Shown here: positions 36,335-47,367 of the stretch, piece by piece
Layout of the letters: every line of letters begins with the position of its first letter
How positions within the stretch are numbered: position 1 is the stretch's first letter
Source of the DNA: Zasmidium citrigriseum
Taxonomy: Eukaryota; Ascomycota; Dothideomycetes; Mycosphaerellales; Mycosphaerellaceae
Direction: 5' to 3'
Length of the DNA: 64,000 bases
Assembly (NCBI GenBank): GCA_002786025.1
Contig: NHNW01000073.1
Location: forward strand, 124,001-188,000
Notes under the pieces: generated by a model
Seen by the model: only the letters and a program-made list of their open reading frames with translations
Database searches by the model: none
What the model was told of the DNA's origin: nothing
Made by a program: the position numbers and the translations under genes

Positions 36335-39300
36335 GTCAGAGATGTTCCGTGGATTATGTGCTGACTATAGCACTTCGTCGGGAGAATAGCGGTCAGAGGG
36401 ATGGCCTTGGCTCAGCGCTGTATCACGCAACGTTCAAGGTACGTTTACTGGCCTTCCCGAGACGATCTCAAGTATGGTGTCGCTTGACACCTTGTTGTTC
36501 AAGTCAGTGGTAACCTGCAATTGAGCGATGTCGAAGAAAGAGTTGTTCGATGTTGTGTGACTGTAGACGCCTGTCTCTGAAAGGAAGTGAAGCCAGCCGG
36601 TCTCAGACCCGAAACATTAGAGTCTTCCATGCCCCCGACGACAGGGCAAAGCAACGCATGGTCGGAATGAGCCGGCTCATCCACTCCGGTCGCAATCTAT
36701 GCAGACAACTGACAGGCAGCAAACCGGTTCGGGGAAGGTCAGGACAGTCGGGCCCGATACTTGGACGTGATTAGCAAATGGGCCCAGTTCAGGGATGGCC
36801 ATTGTTGTGAGAATCAACGACCCTATGCTGCGTTGCTTCTCCGCTCTGTGTCTGCCGAAGATCGTAAGCCCCTGTTGCAGTATCTTCCTTTATCGGGCAT
36901 TGTGAGCGCTATGATTTCAAAGCAGTCTGTACAAGGCGGTCCCGTTAGGCTTGGCATCAAGGTGGTCTTCTGTCACTGAGGATCCGGCGGCGATGTTGAT
37001 TGCCCGAGCTACTACGGTGCGAAATGGTTGCGTTTCGAGGCCAGGAATAGTCCCTCACAGTCCCTACAGTCTCGTGGCGGCCTTTAGGGACATCTCCCAC
37101 GTGCGAGCCTGCAAAAGCCTTCGAATGTACACCACCGAAACTTCGCATTCGGTACAATATCATGTCCGTCTCGGAAGTCTCCAATCAAATCTACTAGATC
37201 CTGGTCGTAGGAGTCTTAAGGCTGATCGACGACAAGTATCCATTCGCCAAGGCTGAGTTGAGTTCGATGTAGGTTTGTCGCCCGCTGGAATCCTCGAGCA
37301 TGTTTTGTATGGGATGTGTCTGGGGTATTCGGCGGTCTGGCGCTCAACATCGATCAAGCTACCTACCTTGCCGTTAACTCTGAACAAGACGGCAACTGAC
37401 GGCGAGCGGCTCTCCTGTCTCGTGGTCTTTCTGATGGATCTCCTGAACAACTCATCGTGCAGCCCTAAGAAGCGCCCAGAGCGGGAAGTTAAAACCAACG
37501 TGATTTGTGCACGCTGTCACATTCCGGATTCAAGGAGCACAAAGTCAAATGTAATCCATCAACTTGGTAGCTTTGGTCCATGAATTCTAACCGACCGCGA
37601 TAGCCACGATGCTGGGACACCAACTGGGACGACCAACGCACGTGCCGCGTCCACATCGACAGCGAGGATTCATCCAGAAGTTGCAGCAGAACTTTGAGCC
37701 ACTCGGCACGAGTATCCGGAACTGTTGTCGTCAGGTTCTGGGAAGTTGACAGTCTTGGACAACACGGCTTCCCTCTCGACATTACCCTGACACGGGTCCA
37801 ATTCCCGGCGGTCTGGCAAGCTCGATGGTGACTGGATTGCGTGTCTTGGGCGGCAGAAAGGCCTGTGCGGGTAGTCAGTTGCTGCAAAAGTAAATTCAAG
37901 AGACTCCGGCCTTGGCATTATGTTCCTCCTTCGTCTCCCATTTGATTCATGAGTCGTAGATTCAGGGCTCTTTCGTGATCGCCGAGGTCGCAGATCTGCA
38001 AGATCCAATGCGCAATGGGTCGGAACCGTATCTAAAGTAGCCTTGCAGATTGTTTGGATGTCCTAATTTGGTCAGTATATGCCCATCGCGAGTCAACATG
38101 CTTGCAGCCTGCACTTCTCAACCCAGTTGACATGGATATTGCAATCCTTACTCACTGCTTAGTAACATGAGACCGCTGTAGATGAGGGGCATACCCTGTA
38201 GTGTCGGGCCAGTATGCCTTGAGACGGTTCGAGTTCCATGTTAGATGCATGATGCGTCTCGACGCTGGCCGAATAATGCCAGGATGGGAAGTTTGCAATT
38301 GCCGAGTTGAGCTACTCGCAGATACAGAGCAGCTGAATTTATAGCTTCAAATGCATGATCTTCTCATAGGGATTTCTTCAGTTTCTGCGATGTGATCGGC
38401 CCATCAACACGGCCAACAGCAGCAGCTATCTGAACGGCTTTTCCGAGCGAGGGGTCGAATCATCTGGGGTATCTTGGTATTTGTCGAACCTGAGGTTTCA
38501 AGGGCAGTCGAAGAGGGCCTGATGAGTCGAGAGGCCCGGGGGAAAGTCGATCCAGCATCGTTGAAGATATTTCGGAGCCGGTGCTGGATTGAGTGACAGC
38601 CTGGCCGTAACAGAGCAAAAGCCAAGCCAAAGCTTCGATCCATGATCCAACACAAAAGAGTTCATGGGCATCATCATGTGGCCCTTCTGCTGCCCGACGC
38701 TCAGAGACTTGAGGTTGGATCACGTTGGGGCATTTATCGAGAGCCGCAGGGAGTCGGCATCGCCATGACTAAAAGATGCCTCCAGCGCAACCCTTTGTTG
38801 AAAATTGGACAAGCTGTCCAGGCTCCAACCACGCTGTGTCTGATGTCCAAACCTCTGCCATTCAATCGAAAAGGGGTCATCGTCGAAAACCAGAAGGAGT
38901 CGGCATGGACCGCATCGAAGGAAAACTCCAGGTGAAATCTTGGTCACAAAACTTGGCCACGCAGTCCAGATCCAAGCCGTCAGCTTGCGTAACAAAAACG
39001 AAGAACTGTTCCAAGTTCCATCGACGTTCGTCGGTCAGCACGGATGAAACACGCTGTTGGGTCCATCTCCGTCAAAGGTTCGTCGACAAGTCGCCACTCT
39101 CCCGCTACTTCATTAGCTCCACCGACCAATCACAGGCCACGAAACACAACTTCCACCTTTTGCTCTGGACGCCACAAACCCGGCAGCAAATGGAAATCGG
39201 AGAATAAAATCCTCGGCCTCCTTAAAGGCATTGCTACTGCAAAGACTCCTCTTCCTCTGCCGGCGTTCCGCGAACCTCACAGGAGCCGGCGAGCGGGACC

Positions 39301-39566
39301 TGCAGCTTTTGATGAAGGCGCCAAATGTTGAGAGTAGGACTCTGGATTCCAATTAGTCGGCTGAGTCGCTTTGAGTGCGAAAAACACTCTATGTCAAGTG
39401 GAGCCGGCGAGATGGCGCTGGAGTCGAATATATGTTGTGCGCTTCCATAGGCGTGAGAGGTTCTTTGGTCTCGGTTTCGCCCAGGACTCCTGATGCCGTG
39501 CTTGCTGCGATCAAGCGCATGTGCGTCGAATCTCCTCGGCCGCACGAGCGTGGGAGATTCATCTGG

Positions 39567-39573
39567 TATATAG
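39567..39573 (+). promoter_or_regulatory. TATA-like box upstream of the GH64 gene
   Basis: TATATAG lies 93 bases before the ATG at 39666, at a plausible distance for a core promoter with a short leader. The following leader is pyrimidine-rich. Function is inferred. Confidence 0.4.
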
Positions 39574-39665
39574 TCAGTCCCTCATCGGCCCTGTGTGTGT
39601 TCTGTTCCACAGGATACCCTTGACGTTGTCTTTTGTGCTCCGTTCTTTTTCAACCAGTTGCTACC

Positions 39666-41009
39666 ATGTCACTCTTTAGATCCCTGGTCTGCGCTTTGTC
39701 TTTCCTTTCACTGTCCTTGTTTCAGATCGCGGATGCTTTTCCTGTGGTTAATCATCCGGGGACCAAGAACGATCTTATCATTACCCACAACAATACCATC
39801 AATGCCACCACGCCAGCAGGCCTGGCGTTCGCTCCTCATAGCCAGCCCGCGTCTTACCTAAAGCTGGCGCTTGTCAACTACCTCAACAGCAACAACGTCA
39901 AGGCTTACGTTACTGGCCTGAATGCCAACAATCAGCTGGTGTTCGTTGGTCGGAACGGACAGTTCTACTATCCATCCACGACTTCGGGTGTCCCGGTGCC
40001 TCTGTCCGATAACGACATTTCGATCCCACTTGGAGCCAAGGGAAGCACCACATCAGCCACGATTCCGGGATATCTGTCTGCTTCCCGAGTCTGGTTCTCC
40101 GACGGCTCGCTCAAGTTCTTCGTTGTTGGCACTCCCAATGGACCCGGTCTCGTCGAGCCTGCTGCCGTGAACCCCAACGATCCCAACGCAGCCACCAACT
40201 ACGGCTTTGCTGAGTTGACTTGGATTCAGAATGGTGGTCTCTTCGCTGACATCAGCTTTGTCGATTTCGTCGGTCTCCCTCTAGGCATCAAGATGACGAC
40301 CAAGGACGGCAGCCCCGCGCAGCAAGCATTGGGCCTTCCAGGAAACGCCGTGCAAAGTGTGTGCTCCGAGCTAAAGGGCCAGAGCGCAAAGGATGGTCAA
40401 CCATGGGGAGATACCTGCGTGTACACGCCAAGTGGTTCGCTGATCCGTGTGCTCGCCCCCAATGCATACCTGTCCCAGAAGAACACTGCGTTCCGTGGCT
40501 ACTTCGACAGCTACGTTCGCCAGGTGTTTCAACACTACTCCACCACACCCCTGATCATCAACACGCAAGCGGCCGCCGGGAAGGTCAAGTGCACTGCCAA
40601 TACTGGCTCCATGACCATCTCCTGCGATGGCGACAACCGATCGTATTCAGCTCCCAGCGCTGCTGACATCTTTGGATGCAACTCTGGTCCTTTCGCGATC
40701 CAGGCAGGTGATAATGCCGTCCATTACGCCGTGGTGCCCAGGCTGTGCGCTGCCTTCAATCGGGGGACCTTCTTGCTGGGAGGTGGAAACACTCAGCCCA
40801 GCCTTGCGCCGACTTCATACTATACCAACTCGCCGGCGGTGTACAACTTCTACAGCGAAGCTGTGCATAAGTTCGAGTGGAAGGGTCTTGGCTACGCCTT
40901 CTCGTATGACGACGTGTCACCAACGGACCAGCAGAATGTTGCGGGAGTCGTCGCCAGCGGCAATCCGGATACGTTGACGCTGCTTGTCGGCGGATATGAC
41001 CGGGCGTAG
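39666..41009 (+). CDS. secreted GH64-like beta-1,3-glucanase
   Basis: Single-exon frame of 447 residues. The ATG has a good context (CTACCATGT) and is followed by a signal peptide, MSLFRSLVCALSFLSLSLFQ with a likely cut after IADA. The mature part matches the GH64 family (laminaripentaose-producing endo-1,3-beta-glucanase, thaumatin-like fold) by the LKLALVNYLNSNNVKAYVTG start, FAELTWIQNGGLFADISFVD with FVGLPLGI, and the C-terminal YNFYSEAVHKFEWKGLGYAF with SYDDV. Family members cleave beta-1,3-glucan outside the cell, for nutrition, wall remodelling or attack on other fungi. Family is recalled from sequence pattern; the activity is not proven. It lies 305 bases upstream of the zinc-finger regulator on the same strand. 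Confidence 0.88.
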   Translation: MSLFRSLVCALSFLSLSLFQIADAFPVVNHPGTKNDLIITHNNTINATTPAGLAFAPHSQPASYLKLALVNYLNSNNVKAYVTGLNANNQLVFVGRNGQFYYPSTTSGVPVPLSDNDISIPLGAKGSTTSATIPGYLSASRVWFSDGSLKFFVVGTPNGPGLVEPAAVNPNDPNAATNYGFAELTWIQNGGLFADISFVDFVGLPLGIKMTTKDGSPAQQALGLPGNAVQSVCSELKGQSAKDGQPWGDTCVYTPSGSLIRVLAPNAYLSQKNTAFRGYFDSYVRQVFQHYSTTPLIINTQAAAGKVKCTANTGSMTISCDGDNRSYSAPSAADIFGCNSGPFAIQAGDNAVHYAVVPRLCAAFNRGTFLLGGGNTQPSLAPTSYYTNSPAVYNFYSEAVHKFEWKGLGYAFSYDDVSPTDQQNVAGVVASGNPDTLTLLVGGYDRA

Positions 41010-41314
41010 GCGGAGTGCCAAGGGGGTGGAGATGCAGGAAGAGGGAGACGGGAGGGCGGAATTTTCGGTTTGCCGAAGGAAGGCGCTAGATAGCTGTTTA
41101 ATCAAAATCAAAGACATTGGTTGCGATTTGATGGAGAAATTAGTGAGAGCTCCTTCCTGCTCGGCTCATGACACCCCATCCAGCTCCGCCACCTCGCGAT
41201 GGTCGAGATAGAGTTCGCAAGCCGCAAACCTTAATCACACCCTTCTCTTCCACCTCCCACCAGCGTGGGAGCTGAGCGTAATCATACCATGAAGCCAGCA
41301 GACTTTGGCCGGGC

Positions 41315-43735
41315 ATGTTCAAATGCGCCGACTGCGACAAGGTCTACAAGACCAGGACCTCGCTGACCCGCCACGCCCACAACCACGGAAACTCGCCCGC
41401 CCAGCATGCCTGCGACACGTGTGGCGTGGTCTTTGCCCGGCGCGACATCTTGAACCGGCACGTCAGTAATGGGCACTGCTCTGCCTCCGCCACCGGCCGC
41501 CACCGCACCCATACCGCCTGCGAGCCTTGTCGCTCCGCCAGGATCAAATGCGACGGCCGTCTGCCATGCCGTTCGTGCGCGGGGACCCATAAGGACTGCA
41601 AGTATCCCACCAAGACCGGGCGCATCAGCCAGGCCACCAGGCCCGCGCGCACTTCGCCGTTCGACCAGGACTCCGGGACAGACAAAGACGCCGACAGCAG
41701 CCCAAATGCTCCCCTGTCCGCCGATGGCATGACGCCAACCTCCCAGAGTCGCCATGATTCGGCCAGATCGGAAGGTTCAGCCTCTGCTTACAGGGACGAC
41801 ATCAAACCGGAGATGCACCAGAGCCCCGGGAGCGATGTTCAGAATGTCTCTTGGCCGTGGCTCCACGAAAAAGACTACATGCTGGATGGCAGGAAGAGCG
41901 CCAACGGCCATGTCTCGCGAGCCGTCTCGACTGTGTCTGGGAATGGCGTCAACGGAGCGCACTCCTCGCCTGCTCGTCCACCAACTTCGACACCGGACTT
42001 GAATGGCACTTTCAATGAGACTCCTTCGCCACTCGCCAACGTCATTGAGAATCTTACGACATATGCCGCAAGCACAGCCTTCCTTCCAGATGACCACAGC
42101 ACGAGAAGTCGACACTGGGAGTCTGCTTCGCTTCAGCTTGCCGAGGTCTGGGGGTATGAGAGCGTTTTCAATCCAAGACGGGCACTGTATGAGCTCGTTC
42201 AGGTCTATTTGGACAAGTTCAATTGTCTTTGGCCTCTTCTCAATGATGATCAGCTGGACCCCGACACGCACCACCCTATCCTCTTCCTGGTGGTTACTTC
42301 AATTGGAGCAATGTTTGGACAGCCTGTCCAGAAAGAATACGGCAGCTTGATGCACCAGCGTTTGCGACGCCTGTTATGTGCCAGCCTTTACGACTTGGAG
42401 GGCCCTGGTGACGGCATGGTCTGGCTTGCTCAGGCCCGCTTATTGACCCAGATTGCTTCGTTATACTTTGGCCAACATCAGGGCTTCTCCTACGCACAGG
42501 TATGTATCGATTGTCGTGACTCTTGATAGAACACTTGTCTTATCCGTTTGCAGCACCTCGCGGCCATCACCATCGCACAGCTTCGCCGAATGGACTTCTT
42601 CCGCGAGCCCATACCCGACAAAGCAATTCGTACATCATATCTCAGTCCTGAGGAGGAGCTTGCTCGATTCCACCACTTCGAATGTCGGAGACGCATCGCA
42701 TATGGCGTCCTAAGGACCGACGTGTACACCAGCGTACTGCTCAATACACGGCCTCTTTTGACCTCCGAGGAGATCAAACTGAGCTTCGTTCGGCCGGACT
42801 CACTCTGGCTCAACTCGGACCGTCTTTCACCTGAACAACAGCTGGCTGCCTATCGCATGGAAGAATCACGATGTCTACAGATGCCGTTCTCAGACCTTGT
42901 GCGCATCTTCTTCGAGAGAAACGAACCGAATCCTTACCTCGGTCCAGTCGGTCATGAACTAGTCCTCTTTGGTCTGCAGGAAGCCGTCTGGCGATTCTCA
43001 CAGGACCCTGAGCTCTTCCCAAGACTCACTGGCAGATGTCTGGCGGACACTGATATCACGTACACGAGTCGCATTCTGGCCAACGCAGAGCCCACCAACG
43101 GCAATGTCCTTCCAGGAAGTACTGGATTCTGGCAGAGACGAATGGACGACCTACATGGTGATCGCTTGCGATTGGTACGAGCCTTGGACACGTGGTCCAG
43201 TGCGGTTGACCTTGCCATCTCGCGAGGTGCCTACACAATGCACCGCGACACACTCATGTCCAGTATGCTGCTGTTTCGATTGAGCAAACTACGCCTCTGT
43301 TGCCCCTTGGAGGAACTTCATCACATCTCTTACCGAGCAGCTCATCCCAGGACAATCGACACCCACGTCCATCGCAAGATCGAATCTTGGCTGGAGAGCA
43401 AGTTCGCCCGAGAAGCCGCACGATTGGCATGGGACGTCAAGATGCTGATCGAGAACAACCTACAAAGGGCTCCTGAGGAGAGAGCAAGATTCAATTACTT
43501 GGCCTTCTGCAGTTTGCATCATGCCGCAGTCACCCTTTGGACTGTCATCGCTATCCACAATAACGATGTCCTTGCAAGCACCTTCGACATTCCCAATCAT
43601 GCGATCGAACTGTTCTTGAGGGACTGTACCAACATCTTCCACCAGCTCAGTCCTCTTGGCGGGAGTTCTTTTGAGTCCGCCGCGGAACGACTCCAGAGAT
43701 ATAGATTCCCACGACTGGATCCTGCCATCAAATGA
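41315..43735 (+). CDS. hybrid C2H2 / Zn2Cys6 transcription factor with fungal_trans domain
   Basis: Two exons (41315-42499, 42554-43735), 788 residues. Two C2H2 fingers lie at the N-terminus (Cys4, Cys7, His20, His24; Cys33, Cys36, His49, His54). They are followed directly by a Zn2Cys6 binuclear cluster (Cys69, 72, 79, 85, 88, 95; spacing C-x2-C-x6-C-x5-C-x2-C-x6-C). A Ser/Pro-rich linker leads to a fungal_trans-type middle region (YELVQVYLDKFNCLWPLLND, then MFGQPVQKEYGSLMHQRLRR). C2H2 plus Zn2Cys6 in one protein is a known but minority architecture. A second ATG 26 bases upstream is out of frame. It is a nuclear regulator; adjacency to GH64 and the nearby permease hints at a possible target but does not prove it. 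Confidence 0.92.
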
Positions 43736-45592
43736 ACAAAGACAATCTATTGACCATTTATCGACACCTCCACGACAGAGCTTCTACATAGAGAGAGACT
43801 GAACGCTGTTCCCTCGGACTTGCACAATATCTGGCTTACGAATCAAACATTCGACCGGCTCGTCGCTATGTACATGATGCTTACCAGTGTGCGTCATCCA
43901 CTCAAAAGTCGACATCGTCCGTCTGGTTGTCCGTGGGCCGTTAGGCACCCTACAACAACGGTGAGCGATGTACGCTTCCCTCGATGATCCTCATGTTTGT
44001 CAAGGTTTGGCCTCATCAGGAACGGGACTCTGCATTTTGGCCGGACATCTGGGAAGTGGTCTCCGTCCACCTCATCTTCTGGCCAAATTCTAGTTCAGAC
44101 AACATATCCGAAGACAGCCGGACATTGACGACCATCCCCTTGGTTATCGGAAATGTCAAAGCAAACATGTGGCGATCCCAAAAGCTGGAGACCGGGCAAT
44201 CCTGGCTTGTGTGACCAATTAGGAAGGCGTGCATCCAGGGCCATATCGAGGGCTTCGTTCGAGCTGCTGCTGACAGCCGAGGGGGTTTGTAGAGCTCGCA
44301 TGCCTCGCGACGAGGTCAGCGTTCTCGATGCGGCATGCTGAGCAATCTCTTCATCGCCCAACAGCACGATGGCGACTTATGTCTCGCACCTACTCTCGGT
44401 GAGCAGGAGAAGATATGATACCATCAGAGATGGACACTTCCAGAGCTGGAGAAAAGAAATGTACCTTTAGATCTTTGAGCACATGGCGTATTGATACAGC
44501 AGCCCAAGCATAAAGGCCATGTGGCAACTGAGAGGAGTGGGAGTTGCTGGGTGCGGGTTGTAGAGGTGGAGGACTAGCATATGCTCCCGTTGTCATTCGA
44601 AAGCATTGGCTTTGTTCATGTTGTCACTCACATGCAAGGCAGAATGAGCTCCATCAAACTTCACCGGGCTTGTGATTTTCCGTGCAACAGGTTTCACTTC
44701 GTCTTCCACAGATGACAAGCACATGAAGACTATAATCTTATCTTACGCAGACATGTGCTCGGGTTCAGATTACTTCGCCGGGACAGCTCACGACGACTTC
44801 ACTTTTAGCTCCCAGAATGATAACGTCGAATCCCAAACTTCAGACGTGACAGCACAAACAGGCTTGGGATGAAATCACTGGCTAGACATCTCAGAGTCTC
44901 GGCGTGCCGACAATACATCTGCTCTTTCCATCTTCCCCAAACTTTCCCGCTCGTCAAAGATTCAAAATCTAGATCCTCCCATCAAGCTCGACAATCCTCC
45001 CGACACATCCTACCATACGTCTCGTCATCTTACATCCTATTACATTGCTCAACTTTCACATTCTCCTCCATCGCCGCACACAAAACCTTCTCACCTGCGT
45101 TTTCCGAATGAGGAAGCCACACCTGCATCGTCGAAAGTCTGTTTTGGCTTCGATGGCTTCGTCATGAGCCTTGGACTTCAGTGCCTCGTCTTGGTTCTCT
45201 CTCTCCATTTTGACATTGAAGTATTGATACCTTGACACAGCGATCGATGGCTCGGTCGATTGAAGAGTTTTGGAGATGAGGTCGAAGGAAGGTGCGAAGG
45301 AGTGCGAGATCCTTCCACGTGGAAAGGGCGCTAGGGCGGGAGGGTGAGAGTGGTATGTCGCTTGCTCTTGCTCTTCACCTCATCTCATCCTCAGTTCCCT
45401 GACCCAAAACCGTTAACGGAAGAGACAGAGACCAAGAGGTATGTTTCTTGAACATGTTCATGAATTCATCATATATGCAAAGCCCGCTAACATCGCAAAC
45501 CGCTTTTTCTCGTAAAAGCGAGGGAATCATGATACACTATACACAAGCATCTACACATCAACGAAAGCAGGGCCCATTCCCCAACGCAAGCA
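43736..45592. other. intergenic interval between the regulator and permease genes
   Basis: The two flanking genes converge on this 1.86-kb stretch. Several short frames occur but none is protein-like. It presumably holds both 3' untranslated regions. Confidence 0.4.
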
Positions 45593-47234
45593 CTACCGGC
45601 CAAAAAACTTCAACTCGATCGGTCTCAGGATGAGGTACCCGACAGCGGAAAACGCGAATCCAAGCTCGAAGCCAACGTCACCGCCAAAGGGCGCCTCGCC
45701 GGCATGAAGAGCGATGGGACCGACGTACCACGATTGGCTCATACCCGTCACCATACCGGCGACACCGCAGCAGAATGCAGCCACGGCGGCGATACCTGGT
45801 GGGAGACGGTCTGGCTTGTCGTAGTCTTCGGGGTTGTAGCCGGAGAAGCCGCGCTTGAAGACGAAGTGGTCGGTGAGGGAGATGCCGGAGTAGATGGCGA
45901 GCCAGTAACCGATGAAGTTCATGAAGTTTTCGAGCACCTCTTCGAAGTGCGAGTAACCTGGAATAGCGATCGCGATGTAGACGCCAGTTCCGACGGCCGT
46001 CCAAATGAAGCGAGGCACACGGGCGGTGTAGCGAGAGAGGACTTGCACGGTCAGGGCGACGGAGTAGATGTTCGGGCAGTTGTTGGCGATGATGGTGAGG
46101 GCCAGGACGACCAGGCAGAACTTGCCAAAGGTGCCGAGGTGGTAGATCAGGACAGCGCCGAGGAGACCACCGGTGCCAGAGGCTTCGTAGCCGGTCATGT
46201 AGCGGTTGTCGCCGCCGTTGATGTCGGTTGCAGACATGACTGCGATACCCAGCATCTCAGTGAAGAGGAGGGGAATCATCAGGCCGATCCAGGTGGCACC
46301 GAAGACCTTGCGGCGGGACTGGTTGGCTGGGTGGTAGACGGTGTAGTCGGCGGCATAGGAGGTCCAGCCCGTTGCGAAGCCGTAGACTGTTGCGCCAAAG
46401 GACAAGCAACCACCGAGCTCAGAAGTACCGACACCCATGGGAATATTAATGAAGTCGCCGCTGTGAGCAAAGACGCCAAGCACGATGAGGAAGATGATGG
46501 TCGCCGGCAGCCAGGACCAGAACTCGTATGCATGTACGATCTTGTATCCGAAGAAGCAGACGAACATCGTGCAGAAGGCAATGATCAGGATACCAGCAAA
46601 TCCAGGAACATCGCTGTTGACGGCATTGATCAACTGAGCGCCGACGATGGAGTTCACGGATGACCAGCCGATACATGCCAGGACGTTGAAGATGGCGATG
46701 AGCTTCACTCCCCACCAGCCAAACCAGAACCGGGACAGAACCATCTGGCGCAAACCGAATCGTGGTCCGAAGGTCGAGAAGAAGCAGACAGTCATGACAC
46801 CAATCAGGTTGAAGAACAGGCAGATGAGCATAGCGTCCACGACTCCGAGGTAGAAAAGCGACTTGGCCAGCACACCGATGGCGAAGGAAGAAACGACCAT
46901 GTTGGCGGACAGCCACTGGAAGAAGTCAGCTTTGCCAAACGTGCACGATCTCCACTGGACTCACCATTGTCGAGACGTTCAGCAACGCCTTGAAGCCAGT
47001 ATCTGTTCGCTCATCCTCGGGAACCCTCTCAATACCTCTCTGCTCGACATGGAACTTGCCAGCCAGCCTCTGAATCTTGGCGTACCATCCGTCACCATAC
47101 TCGAAGCTCTCGCCTGGAACAGCGCCATCCTCATGGACGAAATGGCCATTCCGCTTCTCGTACTCTCCACTGTGGTTGCTGCTGGCGTTCACCACTCCCC
47201 CGTTCTTCTCGACATCATCGTACTCGTAAGGCAT
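45593..47234 (-). CDS. NCS1-family purine-cytosine permease (FCY2-type)
   Basis: Two exons (47234-46965 and 46915-45593) join in phase 0 across a 49-base intron to 530 residues, typical for the family. The join yields LLNVSTMWLSANMVVSSFAI, the entry to transmembrane segment 1. About 12 hydrophobic segments follow, with NCS1 landmarks such as LSRFWFGWWGVKLIAIFNVL, ATGWTSYAADYTVYHPANQS and ALTIIANNCPNIYSVALTVQ. The N-terminal cytoplasmic part is acidic and ends RVPEDERTDTGFKAL, as in yeast FCY2. NCS1 proteins import cytosine, adenine, guanine or hypoxanthine with protons at the plasma membrane. The upstream region carries a 27-base direct repeat and then, about 530 bases away, the edge of the RIP block. 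Confidence 0.93.
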
Positions 47235-47276
47235 CTCGGCAGCTTTGTCCAGAAACAAAATCCAGAGATCGCGGAA

Positions 47277-47367
47277 CCGGCTTCACGCAGAAGTTTACTC
47301 CGGGGTCGTGCTACTCTTGGGAGCGAATGATGGACGAGAGCCGGCTTCACGAAGAAGTTTACTCCGG
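47277..47367. repeat. direct repeat in the permease upstream region
   Basis: The 27-base word CCGGCTTCACG(C/A)AGAAGTTT followed by ACTCCGG occurs at 47277-47303 and 47341-47367, with one mismatch and a period of 64 bases. Each copy is bounded by CCGG on both sides, a half-site pattern resembling Zn2Cys6 factor sites. It sits 43-133 bases upstream of the permease start codon, in the promoter or leader. A regulatory role is inferred. Confidence 0.5.

Larger units (their letters stand above)
32838..39566. other. gene-poor interval of about 6.7 kb
   Basis: Base composition is ordinary and no transposon motif or RIP-like skew stands out. Only two ATG-led frames look at all protein-like and are listed separately (34112-34435 plus, 35960-36334 minus). 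Another minus frame at 35614-35913 may be a further exon of the second. The rest shows short, scattered frames. It may contain untranslated RNA, eroded genes or simply spacer DNA. Confidence 0.4.
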
